Assembly (NCBI GenBank): GCA_050945815.1
Contig: JBMNTQ010000152.1
Span: forward strand, 1-5,076
DNA length: 5,076 bases
Direction of reading: 5' to 3'
Origin: JBMNTQ01 sp050945815
GTDB lineage: Bacteria > Bacillota > Clostridia > Christensenellales > JBMNTQ01
Positions 1-4,991 of the stretch are shown here, piece after piece. Numbering within the stretch: the first letter of the stretch is position 1; every line of letters begins with the position of its first letter. Below the pieces are notes generated by a model. The model ran no database searches. It was given only the letters and a program-made list of their open reading frames with translations, and had not been told where the DNA came from. The position numbers were made by a program, and so were the translations under genes.

Positions 1-377
1 TGAATGGTGGGGACGGATAGCTTGAGGATCGGATCGTCCGGGTTTTGCGGATCGATCAGCGCCAAATAATAGGGCGTTGTAGCCCAGCGGTATTTTCCTG
101 AAATTTCTTGAATCGCTGTTTTCTGGGCATCGGACAACTCCAGTATGGAGGCCAGCTGGTCGATGGTGGTAATTCGATTTTTGAGCTGCCATTGCCAACT
201 GTCCCAGTCGCGCTGGTTCGCGCCGAGGGCTGTTAAAAGCTTTTGTTTGTTGACTTGGTAATGGGCCTTAAAAGACTCTCTGGTTCCTAAGGGAATAGTA
301 TCTTTGGCGGCCAGAAAAGGCTGGACATGATCGCTTAGCTCTTGTGCTCGTTTTAAGGATATTTCTCGGTTATTCAA
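1..377 (-). CDS. KamA-family radical-SAM aminomutase, probably glutamate 2,3-aminomutase (N-terminal part, cut by window edge)
   Basis: The 125 visible codons match the N-terminal region of the lysine/glutamate 2,3-aminomutase family, PLP- and SAM-dependent cytoplasmic enzymes that shift an alpha-amino group to the beta carbon. The marks I see are REISLKRA near residue 4, WQWQLKNRIT at 61-70 and TPYYLALIDP at 101-110, followed by a PDDPILKLSVPT segment. These are the family's pre-barrel motifs; the CxxxCxxC cluster and PLP lysine lie beyond the left edge, so catalysis cannot be confirmed. The REISLKRA opening and the PILKLSVPT segment look closer to the glutamate than the lysine enzyme as I remember them, but this is a lean only. 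I place the start at TTG 377-375, because AGGTGA lies 7 nt upstream of it; an in-frame ATG at 413-411 has no clear ribosome binding site and would add 12 residues. The gene is divergent from the ZIP transporter. Confidence 0.85.
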   Translation of the reverse strand, partial: MNNREISLKRAQELSDHVQPFLAAKDTIPLGTRESFKAHYQVNKQKLLTALGANQRDWDSWQWQLKNRITTIDQLASILELSDAQKTAIQEISGKYRWATTPYYLALIDPQNPDDPILKLSVPTI

Positions 378-384
378 AGTTATA

Positions 385-390
385 TCACCT
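385..390 (-). promoter_or_regulatory. Ribosome binding site deciding the TTG start of the aminomutase
   Basis: On the minus strand AGGTGA is followed by 7 nt and then TTG (377-375). The upstream in-frame ATG at 413-411 has only TGTAGCT directly before it, with no purine-rich Shine-Dalgarno at useful spacing, so the TTG is preferred. Confidence 0.6.
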
Positions 391-445
391 AATTTTTCGC
401 TTTTTGACTTCATAGCTACATTTGCGTCGATACGAGACCTACATC

Positions 446-451
446 ATTATA
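446..451 (-). promoter_or_regulatory. Candidate -10 element for the aminomutase gene
   Basis: The minus strand reads TATAAT here, a perfect sigma-A -10 hexamer. A transcript starting about 7 nt downstream would carry a leader of roughly 60 nt before the TTG start. No good -35 hexamer is found at 16-18 nt, so an activator may be needed or the match may be chance. A perfect 10-bp palindrome, TGCAATTGCA (495-504), lies about 45 nt upstream of this -10. Confidence 0.35.
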
Positions 452-513
452 GTGTGAAATAATGCCTAATAAAATTACTTTAGCATAAAGAAAATGCAAT
501 TGCAAATGGCACG

Positions 514-613
514 GGGCAGCGGATGGTGGGAAAATCGATCGTTAAAGGAAGGGATTTTGGTAATTTTGTTGCAGCAGGAAATCGTTTTAAACGGGAAGCG
601 CTGCCCTTTTTTT
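514..613 (+). ncRNA. Candidate structured RNA or leader attenuator ending in a T-run
   Basis: GGGCAGCG at 514-521 is exactly complementary to CGCTGCCC at 599-606, which is followed at once by seven Ts (607-613), the signature of an intrinsic terminator on the plus strand. The 77 nt inside include a possible helix of AAAATC (531-536) with GATTTT (553-558). A second segment, GCAGC (571-575), can also pair with GCTGC (600-604), so two mutually exclusive closings are possible, as in attenuators. It does not match the primary consensus of the Mn (yybP-ykoY), NiCo, cobalamin, TPP, SAM, T-box or GEMM classes as I know them. It could be a small independent RNA, a terminated leader of the ZIP gene, or chance pairing. 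No convincing promoter is seen just upstream. Confidence 0.3.
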
Positions 614-707
614 GCGGATTTTAACAGAGAAGGATCGGATGTACTTTGCGAGACTTAATTTTATATAGGGGAAGGGCGATAGAGGGCTTATTTATATACA
701 ACAATTT

Positions 708-724
708 CATAGGGAAACCCTATG
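708..724. promoter_or_regulatory. Perfect inverted repeat, candidate operator upstream of the ZIP gene
   Basis: CATAGGG and CCCTATG form perfect 7-bp arms around a 3-base AAA centre. The repeat abuts and slightly overlaps the putative -35 hexamer (723-728) of the ZIP gene promoter, a usual place for a repressor or activator site. There is no T-run, so it is not a terminator. The sequence does not match the Fur, PerR, Zur or MntR boxes I know, so I assign no regulator. Confidence 0.45.
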
Positions 725-751
725 GAAAAATCTAGCCGAATCGTGTATAAT
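723..751 (+). promoter_or_regulatory. Probable sigma-A promoter of the ZIP transporter gene
   Basis: TATAAT at 746-751 is a perfect -10; TGGAAA at 723-728 (4 of 6 matches to TTGACA) lies 17 bp upstream. The predicted transcription start, near 758, leaves a leader of about 40 nt. The weak -35 and the palindromes on both hexamers suggest a controlled promoter. Confidence 0.45.
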
Positions 752-759
752 TTTATACA
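744..759. promoter_or_regulatory. Perfect inverted repeat overlapping the -10, candidate repressor operator
   Basis: TGTATAA and TTATACA are perfect 7-bp arms around a TT centre, and the left arm contains most of the putative -10 hexamer. A bound protein would block RNA polymerase. The related half-site TATACAA recurs near 695-701 in the same spacer. AT-rich palindromes also arise by chance around -10 elements, so function is inferred. Confidence 0.4.
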
Positions 760-785
760 AGGTTAAGGTGAAAGGTTTTATTTGA

Positions 786-793
786 AGGGGTGA
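786..793 (+). promoter_or_regulatory. Ribosome binding site that points to a CTG start for the ZIP gene
   Basis: AGGGGTGA lies 6 nt before the CTG at 800-802. Its last three bases are the in-frame TGA stop (791-793), so no start further upstream is possible. The next candidate, TTG at 824-826, has only pyrimidine- and T-rich sequence before it and no Shine-Dalgarno. Confidence 0.55.
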
Positions 794-799
794 TTTGCT

Positions 800-1573
800 C
801 TGGACACGTCGGCTTTATATGCGTTGATTCTGTCTACTGTGGCGGGGCTGTCTACTTTACTGGGCTTTTTGATGGTTTTCTTCGTGAAGAAGGACAGCAA
901 AAAAACGGTTAGCTGTGCGCTGGGATTTGCTGCGGGGGTTATGCTTTCGGTTTCGTTTATCAACCTCTTGCCGGAGGGGCAGATGTTCTTAGCGCAATCT
1001 GTAGATGAGAAGTGGAGTATTGTTCTGTCCATTGTTTTTATGGTTGCGGGCATTTTAGTTGCGCTGGGGTTGGACCGGTTGGTGCCCCACGATAAATTTG
1101 ACGAAGAGAAATCGGATAAGCCTCATAAAAACCTGTTTCGCGTGGGCTTTGTATCTATGCTGGGCATTATGCTGCACAACCTGCCGGAGGGTATTGCGAC
1201 TTTTATGGCGGGGTATACGGATATTCGCCTAGGCATAACCATTGCCATTGCCATTGCCATGCATAATATACCGGAGGGTATTGCTGTGGCGCTGCCCATT
1301 TATTATGCAACCAATGATAAGAAAAAAGCATTTAAATATACGTTTTTAAGCGGCATTGCCGAGCCTGTGGGCGGTCTGCTGGCTTTCCTGGTTCTGCGGC
1401 CTGTGATTACGGATTTTGTTCTGGGGGCGACTTTTGCCTTAATCGCGGGGATTATGTTGTATATTTGCCTAGAGGAGCTGATTCCGACATCAAGGCAGTA
1501 TGGGCATAGCCGGCCGGCTTTGTTTTTCACATTTCTGGGGATTTGTGTGATGCCCTTGAGCGGCCTTTTCTGA
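800..1573 (+). CDS. zupT: ZIP family divalent metal transporter, ZupT/GufA type
   Basis: An inner-membrane ZIP permease expected to import Zn2+, Fe2+, Mn2+ or related divalent metals; ZupT of E. coli has broad specificity. From the CTG start it is 257 residues, the usual ZupT size, with about eight hydrophobic segments (roughly 7-29, 38-57, 73-95, 115-138, 144-169, 181-201, 205-225, 240-257). The transport-site signatures are intact: HNLPEG at 126-131 in the fourth segment and HNIPEG at 155-160 in the fifth, followed by the SGIAEPVGG stretch near 185 and EELIP near 225. The loop between segments 3 and 4 is short and only modestly charged, with two His. The start at CTG 800 is chosen for its well-placed ribosome binding site and because it completes the first membrane segment; TTG at 824 would give 249 residues. 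Rubrerythrin follows after 87 bases on the same strand. The metal cannot be told from sequence. Confidence 0.92.
   Translation: MDTSALYALILSTVAGLSTLLGFLMVFFVKKDSKKTVSCALGFAAGVMLSVSFINLLPEGQMFLAQSVDEKWSIVLSIVFMVAGILVALGLDRLVPHDKFDEEKSDKPHKNLFRVGFVSMLGIMLHNLPEGIATFMAGYTDIRLGITIAIAIAMHNIPEGIAVALPIYYATNDKKKAFKYTFLSGIAEPVGGLLAFLVLRPVITDFVLGATFALIAGIMLYICLEELIPTSRQYGHSRPALFFTFLGICVMPLSGLF
1241..1258 (+). repeat. Three tandem ATTGCC hexamers inside the ZIP gene
   Basis: Three perfect copies encode alternating Ile-Ala in the fifth membrane segment, just before its HNIPEG metal site. Copy-number slippage would keep the reading frame but change the helix by two residues per unit. It is probably simple codon reuse in a hydrophobic helix. 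Confidence 0.6.
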
Positions 1574-1645
1574 GCAAAGAGGGAAAAGATTATCGGGAAG
1601 AGAGATAGGCATAGCGTAAAATGGGCGCTGTGATATTATATAATT

Positions 1646-1654
1646 AAAGGAGGT
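1646..1654 (+). promoter_or_regulatory. Strong ribosome binding site of rubrerythrin
   Basis: AAAGGAGGT, a near-perfect anti-Shine-Dalgarno complement, lies 6 nt before the ATG at 1661, indicating high translation. Immediately upstream is the palindrome ATTATATAAT (1635-1644); its TATAAT is too close to the ribosome binding site to act as a -10 for a normally leadered mRNA. Confidence 0.8.
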
Positions 1655-1660
1655 ACAACT

Positions 1661-2197
1661 ATGGAATTGAAAGGATCTAAAACTGAAGCAAATCTGTTGG
1701 CGGCATTCGCTGGTGAGGCACAAGCCAGAACAAAATACAATTATTATGCCTCGCAGGCAAGGAAAGAAGGCTTGAATCAGATTGCGGATTTCTTCGATGA
1801 AACTGCGATGAACGAGAAGGAACATGCTAAGCTTTGGTTTAAGCTGCTGCATGATGGAATTCCGGCGACTGCGGACAACCTTGTGGACGCTGCAGCCGGG
1901 GAACACTATGAGTGGACAGATATGTATGCTGGATTTGCAACAGTAGCCAGAGAAGAAGGCTTTGACAAGATTGCGGCTATGTTTGAACTGGTGGGCAGTG
2001 TGGAGAAAGAGCATGAGGAGCGCTATCTGAAGCTGTTGGATAATATCAAGCAGGACAAGGTGTTTAAGCGGGATACCCAGCAGGAATGGAAGTGTAACAA
2101 CTGTGGCTACATTCACCACGGTTCTGATGCTCCTGAGATTTGCCCCGCTTGCCAGCATGCCAAGGCTTACTTTGAAATCCGGGCGAAAAACTATTAA
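1661..2197 (+). CDS. rbr: Rubrerythrin (peroxide-reducing non-heme diiron protein)
   Basis: A cytoplasmic enzyme that reduces H2O2 to water with electrons delivered through rubredoxin or NADH-dependent reductases. Residues 1 to about 135 form the four-helix ferritin-like domain. Likely diiron ligands by family pattern are E19 (in GEAQAR), E52 and H55 (ExxH), E81 and E84 (GEHYEW), and E115 and H118 (second ExxH), so the full set is present. Residues 143-178 form the C-terminal rubredoxin-like FeS4 domain with C145-x2-C148 and C161-x2-C164. At 178 residues it is slightly shorter than the Desulfovibrio protein (about 190), as in many clostridial forms. The ATG start has an excellent ribosome binding site. 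It lies 62 bases before desulfoferrodoxin, most likely in one transcript, matching their sequential roles. A promoter of its own within 1574-1645 is not clear, so read-through from the ZIP gene is possible. Confidence 0.96.
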   Translation: MELKGSKTEANLLAAFAGEAQARTKYNYYASQARKEGLNQIADFFDETAMNEKEHAKLWFKLLHDGIPATADNLVDAAAGEHYEWTDMYAGFATVAREEGFDKIAAMFELVGSVEKEHEERYLKLLDNIKQDKVFKRDTQQEWKCNNCGYIHHGSDAPEICPACQHAKAYFEIRAKNY

Positions 2198-2244
2198 TCG
2201 AATTGCCTGAAGGGGCGCTATATGGGATTGCACAAGATTGATAC

Positions 2245-2250
2245 AGGAGG
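2245..2250 (+). promoter_or_regulatory. Ribosome binding site of desulfoferrodoxin
   Basis: AGGAGG, 9 nt before the ATG at 2260. The 62-base gap from rubrerythrin shows no terminator hairpin and no good promoter pair, in keeping with co-transcription. Confidence 0.75.
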
Positions 2251-2259
2251 TTTTATATC

Positions 2260-2637
2260 ATGAAAGAAAGAGTTACTTTTTATCATTGTGAAATCTGTGA
2301 CAACATGGTCGGCTTGATTAAAAATGGCGGCGGCGAGCTGGTTTGCTGTGGCCAGCCTATGGTTAAGCTGGAAGCCAATACTGTGGATGCCGCGGTGGAG
2401 AAACACGTGCCCTATGCCAAGCGTGAGAATGGGAAAATCGTGGTGCAGGTAGGCTCGGTGGCGCATCCGATGGTGCCGGAGCATTACATCGAATGGATCG
2501 TTGTAGCGAATGAAAATGGTACCGAACGTATTTCTTTGGAACCCGGCGAAGAGCCCAAAGCCATTTTCTGTGACCGGCCTAATGCTGAGGTGTATGCTTA
2601 TTGTAACCTGCACGGGTTGTGGAAATCGACCGTTTAA
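2260..2637 (+). CDS. dfx: Desulfoferrodoxin (two-iron superoxide reductase)
   Basis: A cytoplasmic enzyme that reduces superoxide to H2O2 without producing oxygen, typical of anaerobes. It has 125 residues, the normal length of the two-iron class. Residues 1-37 are the desulforedoxin-like domain whose FeS4 centre I is held by C10-x2-C13 and the adjacent pair C29-C30. The neelaredoxin-like domain follows, with the centre II ligands all present: H49, H69, H75, C115 and H118 (YCNLHGLW). E47 and K48, directly before H49, match the active-site Glu and Lys known to assist the reaction. Its product is the substrate of the rubrerythrin encoded just upstream. The shared hairpin terminator begins 33 bases after the stop. 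An additional Cys at 104 has no assigned role. Confidence 0.97.
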   Translation: MKERVTFYHCEICDNMVGLIKNGGGELVCCGQPMVKLEANTVDAAVEKHVPYAKRENGKIVVQVGSVAHPMVPEHYIEWIVVANENGTERISLEPGEEPKAIFCDRPNAEVYAYCNLHGLWKSTV

Positions 2638-2670
2638 GCGACAACAGATCGGGCGATGGTAAGGTTTGGG

Positions 2671-2703
2671 AAAAAGACGAAGGGGAAAGCCTTCGTCTTT
2701 TTT
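2671..2703. terminator. Bidirectional intrinsic terminator between convergent dfx and yyaL
   Basis: A perfect 13-bp stem, AAAAAGACGAAGG with CCTTCGTCTTTTT, encloses the six-base loop GGAAAG. On the plus strand the 3' arm merges into a six-T tract (2698-2703); on the minus strand the stem ends in five Ts. It lies 33 bases after the desulfoferrodoxin stop and 15 bases beyond the end of the convergent YyaL gene, so it can end both transcripts. Confidence 0.92.
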
Positions 2704-2718
2704 GTTATGCGCTGTGTG

Positions 2719-4743
2719 TTAAAGGCCGTTTAGGGTACTGACCGGGGCGGCGCAACGGCCGTTTGTACATAGATAGAAAAGCGGCGGGCCAGGCTTTAGG
2801 GGGTAGTCTTTGAGGTGGGGCAGCAGCTGGCGAATTTCCTCCTGCCCTTCTTCCAGGAGGATGGTGTTGATGTCGGGGCGAAAGGCTGGCCAAAGCTTGT
2901 TGCGCAGCTGTTCCCTGCCGGCTGAGGTTTCGCTGGTACAGATAAGCTCTCTGCCCGGCAAAAGGGCGGACATCAGGGCGACCAGGCCGAAGCTGGCAGC
3001 CATAGGGTGTTCGTGGATGGCGCCGTATTGAGCTTGAGCGACGGAATCGGCATAGTGGAGGAAGGCCGGCTCTGTGCTGAGACGGTAGAGACGATGGAGT
3101 ACATAGGCGGCCACCGAATTGCCGCAAGGGTAGGCGTTGTCGTACAGTTCGACGGGATTGGCGATGAGGGATGGGGCGTCGTTTCCATAGAGCAGGAAGG
3201 CACCGGAGGATGGATCGTGGAATAAGCGGATCATGGCATGGGCGTGTTGTATGGCTTCTTTTAGGTAGGAAGCATCGTAGGTGGCGTCGTATAGTTCCAG
3301 CAGTGCCCAGATAAAATAAGCATAGCCGTCGAGGTAGGCCGGGAAGCGGGCTTCCCCTTCACGCCAGCGATTTAGCAGACGGCCCTCATCGGTGCGCAGA
3401 TTTTCCAGCAGGAAAGCGCAGGCTGTTTTCGCGCTGTCTAGATAGGCCGGTGTGTGCAGGGCTTTGCCGGCTTTTGCATAGGCTACAATCATCATTGCAT
3501 TCCAGGGGAGCAGGATTTTGTCGTCGGTGTGCAGGGGCATGCGCTGGTCGCGGTAGGCGAGCAGTTGGGGCAAAAGGGCGGCGATGGAGGGATCTTCTTC
3601 CGTATGCAGGCCTTTTCCAATGCGGTTTGGGATATTCTTTCCTTCAAAATTTCCTGCTTCGGTGATGTCGTAGAAGGCACAAAAATGTTGGCCGTCTTCC
3701 TCGCCTAAAAGGCTTTTGATCTCCTTTGGAGTGAAAACATAGAAGGCCCCCTCTTGGCCTTCGCTGTCTGCGTCTTGGGCGCAATAGAAGGCTCCTTGGG
3801 GGGAGGTTAGGCTACGCTGGACATAGGCCAGGGTTTGTTGGGTGATGCGCTTGTATGCGGGGTTGTCGGTGAATTGATAGGCCTCAAGGTAGGCGATGCT
3901 GAGCAGGGCATTGTCGTACAGCATTTTCTCGAAATGGGGCGCCAGCCATCTCTCGTCGGTGGAATAGCGGCAAAAGCCCCCGCCGATTTGGTCGTAGATG
4001 CCGCCGCTGGCCATGTGGTTCAGCGTGGTTTGCACCATGGTTTTGGCTGGATGGTCCTGATTGAAGTAGGCATGGCGCAACAGGAAGAAGAGATGGTGTG
4101 GAGTGGGGAACTTGGGCGCATGGCCAAAGCCGCCCCAGGGTTCACTGAAATTGCGGCTGAAATCTTGGGCGGCGCGGGCGAAGATGGCCTGGTTTGGCTG
4201 TTGGGTTTGTTGGCCCTTGGCAGCTGCGGCTTCTTTTAGTGCAGCGCTGATTTTGTTGCTCGTGGAATGCAGACGCTCGGGCTCTTTCTCCCATAGCTCT
4301 GCTACGGTAGAGAGGATGCTTAGCAGCCCCGGGGTTTGGTATCGGTCGTTCTTGGGGAAATAAGTGCCGGCGAAAAAGGGCTGGGCTTGCGGGGTCATCA
4401 GGATGGTTAGCGGCCAGCCGCCTTGACCGGTCATCATCTGGCAGACTGTCATGTAGACGCTGTCGATGTCCGCTCGCTCTTCTTTGTCGACTTTGATGCT
4501 GATAAAATGGCGGTTTAAAAGAGCCGCTACTTCATTGTCCTCGAAACTTTCACGGGCCATGACATGACACCAATGACAGGTAGAATAGCCGATGCTTAGA
4601 AGCACAGGCTTGTTTTCCGCCTTGGCTTTGTCGAAGGCTTCGTCACACCAGGGCCACCAATCTACGGGGTTGTGGATATGCTGGAGTAAATAGGGCGACT
4701 TTTCGCGGATTAGCCGGTTGGAGGACTTTGCTGCATTGGACAT
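2719..4743 (-). CDS. yyaL: YyaL/SSP411-type protein: thioredoxin-like DUF255 domain plus (alpha/alpha)6 barrel
   Basis: A full-length (674 residues) member of the conserved family that includes Bacillus YyaL and mammalian SPATA20, whose reaction is not firmly established. The N-terminal region (about 8-165) is the thioredoxin-like DUF255 domain: SPYLLQH and NPVDWWPW motifs, then C56-H-W-C59 as the CxxC redox site, VDKEER near 85, and GGWPLTILMTP near 108-118. The rest resembles the six-hairpin glycosidase / N-acylglucosamine 2-epimerase fold, with family motifs GGFGHAPKFPTP (204-215), DQIGGGFCRYSTDERW (251-266), HFEKMLYDNALL (270-281), DADSEGQEGAFY (324-335), DDKILLPWNAMM (407-418) and DNAYPCGNSV (535-544). 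No signal peptide, so cytoplasmic. The ATG start has GGTGAT 5 nt upstream. It is convergent with desulfoferrodoxin and divergent from the AEC transporter, so apparently its own unit. A link to redox defence would be a guess from its CxxC domain and position. Confidence 0.95.
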   Translation of the reverse strand: MSNAAKSSNRLIREKSPYLLQHIHNPVDWWPWCDEAFDKAKAENKPVLLSIGYSTCHWCHVMARESFEDNEVAALLNRHFISIKVDKEERADIDSVYMTVCQMMTGQGGWPLTILMTPQAQPFFAGTYFPKNDRYQTPGLLSILSTVAELWEKEPERLHSTSNKISAALKEAAAAKGQQTQQPNQAIFARAAQDFSRNFSEPWGGFGHAPKFPTPHHLFFLLRHAYFNQDHPAKTMVQTTLNHMASGGIYDQIGGGFCRYSTDERWLAPHFEKMLYDNALLSIAYLEAYQFTDNPAYKRITQQTLAYVQRSLTSPQGAFYCAQDADSEGQEGAFYVFTPKEIKSLLGEEDGQHFCAFYDITEAGNFEGKNIPNRIGKGLHTEEDPSIAALLPQLLAYRDQRMPLHTDDKILLPWNAMMIVAYAKAGKALHTPAYLDSAKTACAFLLENLRTDEGRLLNRWREGEARFPAYLDGYAYFIWALLELYDATYDASYLKEAIQHAHAMIRLFHDPSSGAFLLYGNDAPSLIANPVELYDNAYPCGNSVAAYVLHRLYRLSTEPAFLHYADSVAQAQYGAIHEHPMAASFGLVALMSALLPGRELICTSETSAGREQLRNKLWPAFRPDINTILLEEGQEEIRQLLPHLKDYPLKPGPPLFYLCTNGRCAAPVSTLNGL

Positions 4744-4991
4744 GGAAGATCACCGCCTATTTCATTATCATACAATCAGTTTTCCCACTTTTTCTCTCGT
4801 TAGTCAATTATAAGATGCTGCGTTTATGGGGCGCTCAAATATGTAGGAGAAAAGCGCCGGGGCACAGGGCCTTAGATCGGGGACTTGATGCATTTACAAC
4901 AGGCTTGGACCATGATAACATGTTTGAGAGAGCAACGACTTGGGGAAAGCCCTGGGGGCAAGAACTTGAGCGGGGCATTTTGGGGGGAACT
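4744..4991. other. Divergent intergenic region between yyaL and the AEC transporter
   Basis: About 250 bases without a credible gene. On the minus strand a TATAAT (4807-4812) could serve as a -10 for yyaL, but no good -35 accompanies it. An inverted repeat, GGCGCT (4830-4835) and AGCGCC (4853-4858), has a 17-base loop and no T-run. The stretch 4920-4991 is G-rich. I see no riboswitch consensus that I recognise and no clear promoter for the transporter. Confidence 0.5.
4749..4754 (-). promoter_or_regulatory. Ribosome binding site of yyaL
   Basis: On the minus strand GGTGAT, within AGGCGGTGAT, lies 5 nt before the ATG at 4743, supporting that start. Confidence 0.6.

Larger units (their letters stand above)
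378..799. other. Divergent intergenic region between aminomutase and ZIP transporter
   Basis: About 420 bases with no credible protein-coding gene on either strand. It holds the aminomutase ribosome binding site and possible -10, the palindrome TGCAATTGCA (495-504), a candidate structured RNA ending in a T-run (514-613), an AT-rich stretch with TATATA-like sequences (about 660-700), and two inverted repeats overlapping the likely ZIP gene promoter (708-759). It is long for this compact neighbourhood, which suggests regulatory content. Confidence 0.6.

Noticed and set aside
708..724. The CATAGGG/CCCTATG repeat as a terminator
   Set aside because: No T-run follows on either strand and the three-base loop is very tight; an operator is the better reading.
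768..785. A five-residue leader peptide (GTG AAA GGT TTT ATT TGA) before the ZIP gene
   Set aside because: Too short, no regulatory codon run, and GTG has only a weak AAGG-like sequence before it.
420..800. A known metal riboswitch (Mn yybP-ykoY or NiCo) in front of the ZIP gene
   Set aside because: I could not find the conserved sequence blocks of either class in this region on the plus strand.
1181..1285. A duplicated stretch around CCGGAGGGTATTGC in the ZIP gene
   Set aside because: It reflects the two conserved metal-binding motifs HNLPEGIA and HNIPEGIA of the ZIP family, not a recent DNA repeat.
1490..2233. A 247-codon minus-strand open frame opposite rubrerythrin
   Set aside because: It is an antisense shadow of the certain rubrerythrin gene; the translation is Cys/Ser/His-rich without motifs, and it also covers the end of the ZIP gene.
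3835..4239. Plus-strand open frames opposite yyaL, including one of 134 codons
   Set aside because: They are antisense to a full-length gene with all its family motifs; long shadows are expected in this GC-richer stretch.
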